Shown: one piece after another, positions 27,701-34,558 of the stretch
Layout: each line of letters opens with the position of its first letter
How positions within the stretch are numbered: position 1 is the first letter of the stretch
From: Leptolyngbya sp. BC1307
Lineage (GTDB): Bacteria; Cyanobacteriota; Cyanobacteriia; Phormidesmidales; Phormidesmidaceae
Length of the DNA stretch: 64,000 bases
Direction of reading: 5' to 3'
Assembly: GCF_002286735.1 (NCBI RefSeq)
Contig: NZ_NRTA01000002.1
Coordinates: 1-64,000, forward strand
The notes under the pieces: model-generated
Databases searched by the model: none
What the model saw: only the letters and a program-made list of their open reading frames with translations
Told to the model about the DNA's origin: nothing
Program-made: the position numbers and the translations under genes

Positions 27701-27956
27701 TAGCTTTGGATTTTTTATGAGTGGCAGTCGGTGCCACCAGCGGCTGCATCCAAGAGAGATCGAGATCCGGGTCGGCTGGCTGAAATACAGCGACTAAGGC
27801 TGACTGGCTAAGCTGATAGGGCTGATCGGCCAGGGTAGGGGGTGAATCAGTCTTTTGCAGATCGAGCGGGGCGATTACCTCTACTTTTCGCCAGGTTTCA
27901 CCCCATAAGAAAAAACGCTGGAGGTCGGGTAACCAGTTTCCATGTAAAGTCGCCAT
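24771..27956 (-). CDS. SNF2/RapA-family DEAD/DEAH-type helicase, full length
   Basis: A 1061-residue ATPase. The first ~570 residues are the SNF2 helicase-associated region (for example QSPSQCTLDPIEAYQFIKAA and WDLSVGGQVLSKAEFDELIT). The motor starts at LRPYQAKGVSWLSFL, with Walker A DDMGLGKT (608-615), DEAQ (709-712), IALTGTPVENRLSELW, and a complete second lobe (ALIFTQFAEWGKLLSRHLE, LSLKAGGVGLNLTRANHVF, QATDRAFRIGQTKNVQVH). It probably remodels protein-DNA or RNA polymerase complexes. In contrast to the 2.1 kb helicase it has all motifs. Monocistronic or heading the short remnant downstream. Confidence 0.92.
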   Translation of the reverse strand: MATLHGNWLPDLQRFFLWGETWRKVEVIAPLDLQKTDSPPTLADQPYQLSQSALVAVFQPADPDLDLSWMQPLVAPTATHKKSKAKSSNWQSRVVVLPTKREADGLLPALSAEAQDATELYPWQVSGALLEATTTVKFLSALPLGHSEASAFVGADLRYWSHLTRWCLDLLARGKFVPVVSADKKGAIATWQLLLDSAVDQNRLKEFCDRAPLSCRSYLAPLPKKASPLRIDLPAAADPMVRHFLETLLDAQVRRVAQDNGLPASAPLSKDLPLREWIDALGMPDPHFESTPVGVVRLNDALNTWTSPLQNLTDTASGFRTCFSLTPPATGTLDWTLRYGLQAIDNGDYKIDAETIWQHPTDQLTYQGRTIEAPQETLLGGLGRSTRLYEPIKQTLSEQSPSQCTLDPIEAYQFIKAAAWRLQDSGFGVIMPDNLVDPNKVGASRLGLQISATAPPKQQRLGLQSLLNFKWDLSVGGQVLSKAEFDELITQGTPLVEINGQWIELRPQDVRAAKEFFEKRKGQTKLSVEEALRISTGDNQLIDKLPVVKFDASGKLDELITTMTTGNQSLEPMTEPDGFEGQLRPYQAKGVSWLSFLEQWGLGACLADDMGLGKTIQLIAFLLYLKQEQALGGPVLLVCPTSVLTNWQRETQKFGPELKTLIYHGDKRPRGAALVKAAGKLDLIITSYTLVQRDLKDLKKVEWRGMVLDEAQNIKNPAAKQSLAVREVESEFRIALTGTPVENRLSELWAIMDFLNPGYLGPLNFFKRRFATPIERYGDTDSLKTLRSLVQPFILRRLKTDRSIIQDLPDKQEMTVFCGLTAEQARLYQKLVDETLGEIDEATGVKRRGMILGLLVKLKQICNHPAQFLKQDSLGKYRRSGKLQRLDEMLEEVIAEGDRALIFTQFAEWGKLLSRHLEHRLGTDTQFLYGSTSQAKREEMVDRFQLDPNGPKIFILSLKAGGVGLNLTRANHVFHFDRWWNPAVENQATDRAFRIGQTKNVQVHKFVTTGTLEERINDMINSKKALAEQVVGAGEQWLTELDTDQLRNLLLLDRDAVIDES

Positions 27957-28045
27957 GGGGCAAAAAAGCTCGTAACCGAACGGCTAAATGTTATCTCAGA
28001 TCGAAATCAATTAACTCAAGTATCAGGTAGACTCTACGCTGGCAC

Positions 28046-28999
28046 CTATGCCTCAAACTGCTCATAGGCAGCGACAATTCTCTGCACCAGCGCGTGACGC
28101 ACGACATCGGCCTTAGTCAGCTCACAAAACGTAATGCCTTCTACTTTGGCCAGTATCTTGGTGGCGATCGCCAGCCCAGACTCCTGATAGCGAGGCAGGT
28201 CAGTTTGCGTGACATCGCCTGTGACCACCATGCGCGAGTTAAAGCCCAGTCGGGTCAGCATCATCTTCATCTGTGCTGGCGTCGTATTTTGCGCTTCGTC
28301 CAAAATCACAAAGGCATTGCTCAGCGTACGGCCACGCATATAGGCTAGCGGCGCTACCTCAATCACCCCCCGCTCCATCAGATGGGGAATGCGCTCCGGA
28401 TCGAGTAGTTCGTGCAGAGCGTCGTACAGGGGCCGCAGGTAAGGGTTCACCTTTTGCTGCAGGTCACCCGGCAAAAAGCCGAGGCGCTCCCCAGCTTCTA
28501 CGGCTGGGCGGGTAAGAATCAGCCGCTCGTACTCCTCGTTCATCAGCGCCTTGACAGCGACCATCGCCGCCAAAAAGGTTTTACCCGTTCCGGCAGGGCC
28601 CGTACAAAAGGTCAGATCGCTGGTGCGCAGGGCCTTGACGTACTGCTGCTGGCGAAAGGTTTTGGCCCGGATGACCTGCCCCCGGCGGGTGCGCGCCACC
28701 ACATCTTTTTGAATGGCCTGTAGCTCGTCTTCACGATGCGTATCCAGAGCCTGAATGGCAGTCATCACGTCGGTAATGGCGATCGCCTGACCCTGGCTCC
28801 AGGTTGGCTCTAGCGTCTGCACAATCCGCCGAGTGCGATCCACCTGACTTTCAGTGCCCGCAATGCTCAGCTCACTGCCTCGCAAGACAACAGTAGCCCC
28901 TGTCTGCTGGGCAATACGCTTGATATTCTCCTCATGCGGACCGGCCAGGGCCATGGCATTTTCAGAACTCATCAAGCCTAGTTTGTAATGATTTCCCAT
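28046..28999 (-). CDS. PhoH-family ATPase
   Basis: A 317-residue protein. The N-terminal ~90 residues hold a KH-like segment (HEENIKRIAQQTGATVVLRG), followed by the PhoH ATPase domain with Walker A TGPAGTGKTFLAAMVAV, Walker B FVILDEAQNTTPAQMKMML and sensor RMVVTGDVTQTDLP. PhoH proteins are linked to RNA metabolism and in some bacteria to phosphate starvation. It is the third gene of an apparent operon rpsP - KH protein - phoH on the minus strand, an arrangement common in cyanobacteria as I recall, consistent with a ribosome or RNA role. Confidence 0.93.
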   Translation of the reverse strand: MGNHYKLGLMSSENAMALAGPHEENIKRIAQQTGATVVLRGSELSIAGTESQVDRTRRIVQTLEPTWSQGQAIAITDVMTAIQALDTHREDELQAIQKDVVARTRRGQVIRAKTFRQQQYVKALRTSDLTFCTGPAGTGKTFLAAMVAVKALMNEEYERLILTRPAVEAGERLGFLPGDLQQKVNPYLRPLYDALHELLDPERIPHLMERGVIEVAPLAYMRGRTLSNAFVILDEAQNTTPAQMKMMLTRLGFNSRMVVTGDVTQTDLPRYQESGLAIATKILAKVEGITFCELTKADVVRHALVQRIVAAYEQFEA

Positions 29000-29049
29000 G
29001 CAGTTATCAGTACACCTTGGTTGGCAGGGTGCCGACAGATACCTTTAAT

Positions 29050-29505
29050 CTAACTTTTCTTTTTAGGTGGGGCTGGGTTTGTGCTGGGCCGAGACGGTCT
29101 TCTATCGCCGCCGCGGTCGCTCTCTCGCCCGCCAGAACGACCCCGCGTGCGATCATCGCCGCCCCGGTCACCCCGGTCTTCTCGTTCTGGCACAGGTTCG
29201 CCAAACACGCTGAGGTTGACGACTTTGCCAGCCATTTGAGCGGCTGCCCCAATCACCTGGCGCATTGCTTTAATATTGCGCCCGCCCCGGCCAAATATCC
29301 GGCCTTTATCTTCGGCCTCGTCAAAGGCAGCCCGCAACCACAGCTTTTTGCCACCTGCCAGCGTTTCAGCATGAAACTTGAGCGCTTCGGGCCGGTCTAA
29401 AAACGGCTCGAACAAAAAGCGAGCGATCGCCTCAAAATCAGTTGAAGACTCAGTGGAGCCATCAGCCTGATTGGCCATCTCTGGGTTAGTCGGGTCGGGA
29501 CTCAT
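29050..29505 (-). CDS. KH-domain RNA-binding protein (KhpA-like) with Arg/Gly-rich tail
   Basis: A 151-residue protein. Residues 23-100 are a KH domain of the KhpA type, including the GXXG loop in GRIFGRGGRNIKAMRQVIG. Plain KhpA proteins are about 75-80 residues; this one adds a disordered RG/RD/GG-rich tail (DRGDRGGDDRTRGRSGGRE) that may add RNA affinity or drive assembly. It lies three bases after the rpsP stop, so it is translated from the same message, and is followed by phoH. Confidence 0.9.
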   Translation of the reverse strand: MSPDPTNPEMANQADGSTESSTDFEAIARFLFEPFLDRPEALKFHAETLAGGKKLWLRAAFDEAEDKGRIFGRGGRNIKAMRQVIGAAAQMAGKVVNLSVFGEPVPEREDRGDRGGDDRTRGRSGGRESDRGGDRRPSRPSTNPAPPKKKS

Positions 29506-29507
29506 AG

Positions 29508-29756
29508 CTAGCTACTCAGCTGGTCGTACACATTCGCTTTCTTCAACATGTGCTCAACCGTCTTAGTCGGCTGGGCACCTTCTTTTAGCCATTTAACGAT
29601 AGCAGGCACGTTCAAGCGAGTTTCGTCCGTTCTCGGATTGTAGAAGCCCACTTCTTCGAGCGGACGGCCATCGCGGCGGTCTTGGGAACGCATCGCGACG
29701 ATACGGTAGCTAACTTCGCGCTTTTTACCGAAGCGCTTGAGTCGAATCTTGATCAT
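29508..29756 (-). CDS. rpsP: 30S ribosomal protein S16
   Basis: An 82-residue ribosomal protein. [40 protein letters not shown] and the ending region [20 protein letters not shown] are standard S16 signatures. It is first in the rpsP-KH-phoH group. Confidence 0.98.
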   Translation of the reverse strand: MIKIRLKRFGKKREVSYRIVAMRSQDRRDGRPLEEVGFYNPRTDETRLNVPAIVKWLKEGAQPTKTVEHMLKKANVYDQLSS

Positions 29757-29973
29757 GGGCAGTAGTAATGACGGCTAAGCCGAATAGAGAATAAAGGTCA
29801 TGGTGCTATAAAGCCAGGCTAAAAAATAGCTAGCTACGCAAGAGCTTCTGATTCTAACACTCGCTGCGAAGGTCAGGCAAAGCGTCAGGCGATGCCAGAG
29901 GGTCTAATGGCTGTTTGATGGCTGAATCAGGAGCGCGAACCTGCCCAAAAATGAGCAGACCCGGCAGGGAATT

Positions 29974-30114
29974 TTAGTCTTCGTGGTCTTCAAACGGATC
30001 GCTGAGCTGCTTTCCCGGGGGGCCAAACGCTGTATACACCGCATAGCCAGTAAAAGCGAAGACAATCGCCGCCACCGAAACAATAAGAACTGTTGCAGAA
30101 TCGAAATTTTCCAT
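29974..30114 (-). CDS. psbN: photosystem II protein PsbN
   Basis: A 46-residue single-span protein reading MENFDSATVLIVSVAAIVFA, then FTGYAVYTAFGPPGKQLSDP and ending FEDHED. The hydrophobic helix followed by GPPxKxLxDPFxDHED is the PsbN signature. PsbN helps assembly of the photosystem II reaction centre and is not a stable subunit. It is divergent from psbH with 68 bases between the start codons, the usual antisense layout near psbH in cyanobacteria and plastids. Confidence 0.96.
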   Translation of the reverse strand: MENFDSATVLIVSVAAIVFAFTGYAVYTAFGPPGKQLSDPFEDHED

Positions 30115-30182
30115 AGAGCTTTGACCGTTAATTACCCTATGATATTACAGAATATAAAGTAAATTAATCCCCCTATCTCTCC

Positions 30183-30386
30183 ATGGCACAGCGCACGAAG
30201 TTAGGCAACCTCCTACGGCCCCTAAATTCCGAGTACGGAAAGGTCTCGCCCGGCTGGGGAACCACCCCAGTAATGGGTGTGTTTATGGTTCTTTTTCTTG
30301 TGTTCTTGCTGATCATTCTTCAGCTTTACAACTCGTCTCTCATTATCAATAATGTCGATGTGGACTGGCGTAGCCTGGGTAGTTAG
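30183..30386 (+). CDS. psbH: photosystem II protein PsbH
   Basis: A 67-residue thylakoid protein of photosystem [22 protein letters not shown] and [20 protein letters not shown] with one membrane helix are family hallmarks. No strong Shine-Dalgarno sequence precedes the ATG. It diverges from psbN, and tatA follows 75 bases later on the same strand. Confidence 0.97.
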   Translation: MAQRTKLGNLLRPLNSEYGKVSPGWGTTPVMGVFMVLFLVFLLIILQLYNSSLIINNVDVDWRSLGS

Positions 30387-30460
30387 CTTCTAAGAAATAG
30401 GGGGTGGGTGTGTTTGCGCCTGCCCCTTATACTCTTAAACAGCGTTGCTGGATATTACAG

Positions 30461-30835
30461 ATGAACATCTTTGGAATTGGCCTGCCCGAGATGGGCTTAA
30501 TCATGATTGTGGCCTTGCTAGTGTTTGGGCCCAAGAAGCTGCCCGAGATTGGCCGCAGCATGGGCAAAGCGCTCAAAGGCTTCCAAGATGCCTCTAAAGA
30601 ATTTGAAACCGAGTTTAAAAAAGAAGCCGACCGCATTGAAAAGTCAGTTGCTGAGCCGATGAAGGCCACGCTAGAAAAGCCACGGGCCTTAGCGCCTGAT
30701 GCCGACAGCGCGCCTACCGAAGCAAAGGTGGTCAAGACGACGACCAACGGTGAGGCCGCTCAGGGTGAGACGGATGAGAAGGTCAGCCCTGAAGCCAGTG
30801 CTGAGACCGAAAGCAGCAGCGAACAAGCGGCTTGA
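30461..30835 (+). CDS. tatA: TatA/TatB-family Sec-independent translocase subunit
   Basis: A 124-residue protein starting at 30461 (MNIFGIGLPEMGLIMIVALL). It has the short N-terminal membrane helix, the FGPKKLPEIGRSMGKALKGF hinge and amphipathic helix, then an acidic, Ala/Glu-rich tail. TatA multimers form the pore for folded twin-arginine substrates in thylakoid and plasma membranes. Cyanobacterial TatA- and TatB-like proteins are hard to separate by sequence. The stop overlaps a possible TTG start for pth. Confidence 0.93.
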   Translation: MNIFGIGLPEMGLIMIVALLVFGPKKLPEIGRSMGKALKGFQDASKEFETEFKKEADRIEKSVAEPMKATLEKPRALAPDADSAPTEAKVVKTTTNGEAAQGETDEKVSPEASAETESSSEQAA

Positions 30836-30837
30836 CG

Positions 30838-31476
30838 ATGGCAGGGACACCGCTGGCCGAGACGCCTGTAGGATGGGTGCTGCCACGCCTGATCGTAGGC
30901 TTGGGCAATCCGGGAGCAAAGTATGATCGCACCCGTCACAATATCGGCTTTGAAGTTATTGATGCCTTAGCGAAAAGCTATCCGGACATTTCGCTAGTCG
31001 AAAACAAGCGGTTCCAAGGCGTAGCCGGAGAATTTCGCAGTGCAGGAGAACGCACCATCCTGCTCAAGCCCACTACGTTTATGAACATATCCGGACAGGC
31101 AGTGCGGGCCGTCTTGGACTGGTACAAGCTAGATCCCGCTTCAGTGCTAGTGGTCTACGACGATATGGACTTGCCTACTGGCAAGCTGCGCCTGCGATTA
31201 TCGGGCGGCGCGGGCGGTCACAACGGCATGAAGTCGATTATTGCTCACCTGGGCACCCAAGAGTTTCCTCGGCTGCGCATCGGCATTGGTAGCACAGATA
31301 AATCAGGCGATAAAGACAGCGCGGTCGTCTCACACGTATTAGGCCGCTTCGCTCCAGGGGATAGAAAGATTGTAGATGCGGTGATTCCGATGGCTGTAGA
31401 TGCCATTGATTTGAGTCTGCGCAAAGGCGTCGAGCGCTCAATGAGCCTCTACAACGGGCGAGAAGTAGAGCTTTAG
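30838..31476 (+). CDS. pth: peptidyl-tRNA hydrolase
   Basis: An approximately 212-residue enzyme recycling peptidyl-tRNA. LIVGLGNPGAKYDRTRHNIG carries the catalytic His, with LLKPTTFMNISGQAV, VVYDDMDLPTGKLRLR and GGAGGHNGMKSIIAHLGTQ. The start could be TTG at 30832, which overlaps the tatA stop as TTGA, or ATG at 30838. It shares four bases at its end with the convergent MNT gene. Confidence 0.96.
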   Translation: MAGTPLAETPVGWVLPRLIVGLGNPGAKYDRTRHNIGFEVIDALAKSYPDISLVENKRFQGVAGEFRSAGERTILLKPTTFMNISGQAVRAVLDWYKLDPASVLVVYDDMDLPTGKLRLRLSGGAGGHNGMKSIIAHLGTQEFPRLRIGIGSTDKSGDKDSAVVSHVLGRFAPGDRKIVDAVIPMAVDAIDLSLRKGVERSMSLYNGREVEL

Positions 31477-31820
31477 GCATCCGTCTCTAAATGCTCTGAC
31501 TTTCGCTGGTAGAAAGGTATGCCGACTCGACGAATATGGGCTAATACATCGGAATTGTCAATGTAACTAAGTATGGAGATGTCAAATAGATAAGGGAGCA
31601 GCAGGTCGTCAATCTCATCTTCAATCCGAGCCACAGTCCTGTAGGTGAGACCTTCTCCAGTCAGCGTGAGGTCAATATCTGAACCCTTTCGATAGTTCCC
31701 TTTCGCCCGAGAGCCGTAGAGAATGGCAGACTCGACTGCAGGATGACTAGAGAAGACACCCGTAATTTGTTCGATGGTGGTTTCCTTGAGACCAAACCGC
31801 AAAGGCGTCTCATTGTTCAT
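31473..31820 (-). CDS. MNT-type minimal nucleotidyltransferase (antitoxin-like)
   Basis: A 115-residue protein with the minimal nucleotidyltransferase motif LYGSRAKGNYRKGSDIDLTL, including the GSRAKG and DID metal-binding residues, so the catalytic core appears intact. In characterised HEPN/MNT systems the MNT protein modifies a conserved Tyr of the HEPN toxin by adding AMP. It overlaps the upstream HEPN gene by 11 bases. The order HEPN then MNT on one strand is typical. Confidence 0.9.
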   Translation of the reverse strand: MNNETPLRFGLKETTIEQITGVFSSHPAVESAILYGSRAKGNYRKGSDIDLTLTGEGLTYRTVARIEDEIDDLLLPYLFDISILSYIDNSDVLAHIRRVGIPFYQRKSEHLETDA

Positions 31821-32220
31821 CCTCTATGGCCTGCATCTTAGTTTGCAGAGCAGTAAATAGATCAAAAAAGTGCTTAGTAATATTGGCAGCAATTTCCTTA
31901 GCTACGTCTCGATTGTAGGTGTCGCTAGTTCGGTTGCGGTCTTTGATCATATTCATCCAGCTTTCACCATCTTCAATCAATCCTAGGCCAAAAGCCATAC
32001 GGGTAGCGTCTCTAGAGCCATAGATATCTTGAGTCCCTTGATAGCTGAGGAACTCCTTCAGTAGTTTCCAGGCCAGCTCGTGAGTGTATTCAAATGCCTG
32101 AATTAGGCCCTGCTCCTCTAACTCGTTTAAATCGCCTTTCTCAATGAATTTAGTGAGCTGCGCTAGCGCTCTTTTGTAGCTAGAAAACCGCTGTTTCCAG
32201 CGAATATCCAAATTATCCAT
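31810..32220 (-). CDS. HEPN-domain protein (HI0074-like) with altered catalytic His
   Basis: A 136-residue protein of the nucleotidyltransferase substrate-binding/HEPN family. Family blocks are LDIRWKQRFSSYKRALAQL, QAFEYTHELAWKLLKEFL and SWMNMIKDRNRTSDTYNRD. The RX4HXY motif of HEPN RNases reads R95-NRTS-D100-T-Y102: His is replaced by Asp (codon GAC at 31921-31923, minus strand), while the Tyr that MNT modifies is kept. It overlaps the MNT gene by 11 bases. Confidence 0.88.
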   Translation of the reverse strand: MDNLDIRWKQRFSSYKRALAQLTKFIEKGDLNELEEQGLIQAFEYTHELAWKLLKEFLSYQGTQDIYGSRDATRMAFGLGLIEDGESWMNMIKDRNRTSDTYNRDVAKEIAANITKHFFDLFTALQTKMQAIEDEQ

Positions 32221-32249
32221 GTGTTTATTGTCGCGTGCTCTAGCCGATC

Positions 32250-32453
32250 CTAGCGAAGCAGTACAAACCCGGCCTGGTTGAGCAGACGCTGCGCTTCGTC
32301 GGTTTGCAGGAGCCGGGCGTAGGCTGTGCTTGCCTGCTGAGACGGCTGGCCATTTTCAGCACTGGTGAGAAGGATGTACCGATGATCAAAACTATCAAAC
32401 GTTAAGAAATGGGGCAGGGGGTAGGGTAAATCTGAGGAGGTAAAGGCGATCGC
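32250..32453 (-). pseudogene. C-terminal fragment of an unidentified protein
   Basis: A minus-strand frame of 67 codons without a start codon. It reads like a conserved protein end: AFTSSDLPYPLPHFLTFDSF, HRYILLTSAENGQPSQQA and RLLQTDEAQRLLNQAGFVLL. A TGA precedes it in frame. The ending suggests a periplasmic substrate-binding-like domain, but this is a weak impression. Probably the leftover of a gene whose 5' part was lost between the HEPN gene and the hydrolase gene. Confidence 0.4.
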
Positions 32454-32466
32454 TCAAACAAGCAAT

Positions 32467-33339
32467 CTAGGCAGCAAAAAAATCGAGCAGCGCTTGAACG
32501 GTTTCAGTCGGCGCTTCTTCAGGCAGAAAGTGTCCACAAGGCAGCGCTTTACCCCAAATCTGAACGGCGTAATCGCGCCAGACCTGCAAAACATCGTAGT
32601 GTTTCTCCATCGCCCCTTTTTTGCCCCAGAGCACTAACAGCGGGCATTCTACTTTTTGATTCAGACTAGCGCTATCGGTTTCCAGATCGATGCTGGCAGC
32701 GGCGCGGTAGTCTTCGCAGGTGCCGTGAATTACTGCCGGGCGACGAAAGCAGCGCAGATATTCGGCCATAGCCGCCGGGGTAAAAGCAGAGGGATCAGCA
32801 CTCCAACGATGCAGCTTGGTCTTGAGGTAATAGTCAGAATCGTTACCAATCAGGCGCTCGGGAAACCCGTCTGGCTGAATCAAAAAGAACCAGTGCTCGT
32901 AGATCGTCGCCATCTGTTGATTGATCGTCTCAAAAATATGACGAGTAGGCACAATGTCTAGCACCGCCGCGCGGCTAACCCGGTCAGGATGATCGAGCAA
33001 AAGACGATGCAGCACGCGGCCACCGCGATCGTGGCCAGCCGCCATAAAATTATCAAACCCCAATTGACCCATCAGCGCGACCAGCTCTTGAGCGACCGTG
33101 CGCTTGGCATAGGGCAGGTGCAGCGAATCCGAAGCGGGCGCGTCGCTATCGCCGTAGCCTCGCATATCTGGGCAGACCACGGTAAAGTGTGACGCCAGAT
33201 CGGGGGCAACTTTGTGCCACATCACATGGGTTTGGGGGTAGCCATGCAGTAATAGCAGCGGTGGCCCACTGCCGCCAATGCGGGTATGAAGGGCGACATC
33301 GGCCAGTTTTATTTTTTGAGCAATGAAGTTTGGAAACAT
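32467..33339 (-). CDS. alpha/beta hydrolase, haloacetate dehalogenase-like
   Basis: A 290-residue alpha/beta hydrolase. The oxyanion region is LLLLHGYPQTHVMWHKVAP, followed by VVCPDMRGYGDSDAP. The nucleophile elbow is AAGHDRGGRVLHRLLLDHPD with Asp as nucleophile, followed by AVLDIVPTRHIFETIN; this combination is characteristic of fluoroacetate/haloacetate dehalogenases and some epoxide hydrolases. The catalytic His is probably in CGHFLPEEAPTETV. Substrate is unknown. Its start is 42 bases from the divergent PRC-barrel gene, so the two share a promoter region. Confidence 0.88.
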   Translation of the reverse strand: MFPNFIAQKIKLADVALHTRIGGSGPPLLLLHGYPQTHVMWHKVAPDLASHFTVVCPDMRGYGDSDAPASDSLHLPYAKRTVAQELVALMGQLGFDNFMAAGHDRGGRVLHRLLLDHPDRVSRAAVLDIVPTRHIFETINQQMATIYEHWFFLIQPDGFPERLIGNDSDYYLKTKLHRWSADPSAFTPAAMAEYLRCFRRPAVIHGTCEDYRAAASIDLETDSASLNQKVECPLLVLWGKKGAMEKHYDVLQVWRDYAVQIWGKALPCGHFLPEEAPTETVQALLDFFAA

Positions 33340-33381
33340 CGTAAACCACCGTAAAGCGCTAGATCGAGTAAAACAGAGATA

Positions 33382-34392
33382 GTGAAGTTTGAGAGGTCTC
33401 AGGTGGACGCAGCAACTATTCGCCAGGGTGAGCTAGTGGGCCGAGAGGTGATGGCCTACGAGACGGCTGAAGCCGTCGGCACCGTAGAGCACCTGCTGGT
33501 TGATGTTAAGCAGTCTCAGGTCGTGGGCCTGATGTGCAAAACGGCTGGTTTGCTCGGTCGCAAACAGTCTCTTAGCTGGTCTCAGCTGGTGAATATCGGG
33601 CGCGACTGTCTGGTCATTCACAGTGAAATAAGTGCAGAATTTGCCGCTGCCGAAGATCGGCTAGCCGCCGCCCAGGATATGACGGGTCTGGAAGTCTGGA
33701 CGGATGGCGGTGACCAGCTTGGCCAGGTGGTAGACCTCTGCCTGGACTTGGAGACGGGCGTAGTGCAGCAATACCTTTTCACGCTTAATCATAGCGATCA
33801 GCCAGCCGAGGCCGATTTAGACGATGACTTTGAGGCTGACGAGCCAGCCGTTGCGACTGTCAGCACTTATGCGATCGCTCCCCAAGCCATTATCAGTGCC
33901 GGTCGCAGACGGATGATGGTCGCAGAAGAAGACGCTCGGCGCGCTCAGCCCTATGAGCAGCCGCTAAATTTGAGGGCAGCGGCCAACAGTCGTTCAACAG
34001 ACTGGCGACCAGAGCCGCTTGAGATGCCCGCCGATCTGGGCGAGCTTTTGCAAAAGGGACAGTCCTTTGCTGAGAAGATGACCGAGCGAGTAAAGCAGCA
34101 GGCCAAACGGTTTAATGATGATCGGGTGGCTCACCAAGACCGGCCCGATGCAGACGCGCTACCCGAGATTACAGAGCAACTGCAGGCCAAGACAGATCAG
34201 GTTAGGCAGCAGATGCAGCAGCGATTTACTAAAGCTAAGGGCCAGCTAGACCACCAGCTCGAAGATCGCCTGAGCAAGACGCCTCTAGGCCGATCGCTGA
34301 GTGAAAGGCTCAACAAATTAGGTCGATCTCAAGAGACACCCACGGATCCGATTGATGTGGAAGCGTTTGAAGTTTGGGAAGACGATGACTGA
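33382..34392 (+). CDS. PRC-barrel domain protein with helical C-terminal region
   Basis: A 336-residue protein with a GTG start. The first ~170 residues hold two PRC-barrel-like units (GREVMAYETAEAVGTVEHLL and GLEVWTDGGDQLGQVVDLCL), beta-barrel modules found in RNA-processing and photosynthetic proteins. The C-terminal half is hydrophilic and rich in Gln/Lys/Asp (EITEQLQAKTDQVRQQMQQR), likely coiled coil. No membrane segment. Function is unknown; related cyanobacterial proteins are common. Confidence 0.8.
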   Translation: MKFERSQVDAATIRQGELVGREVMAYETAEAVGTVEHLLVDVKQSQVVGLMCKTAGLLGRKQSLSWSQLVNIGRDCLVIHSEISAEFAAAEDRLAAAQDMTGLEVWTDGGDQLGQVVDLCLDLETGVVQQYLFTLNHSDQPAEADLDDDFEADEPAVATVSTYAIAPQAIISAGRRRMMVAEEDARRAQPYEQPLNLRAAANSRSTDWRPEPLEMPADLGELLQKGQSFAEKMTERVKQQAKRFNDDRVAHQDRPDADALPEITEQLQAKTDQVRQQMQQRFTKAKGQLDHQLEDRLSKTPLGRSLSERLNKLGRSQETPTDPIDVEAFEVWEDDD

Positions 34393-34558
34393 GCCAGGGC
34401 GAATCGAGCAGGTCTTGGGTAAAGCTCCCCTCAGTTTGCAGCTCAGAAAAGTCAGCAGCATTAGCGGCAAGTGAAACAAATAGTGACACCTTAGTCAAAG
34501 TCTGCTCACCGCCAGGTTATCTGTATTAAAGAGTATTCGATATCAGTGTGAGTCTGCT

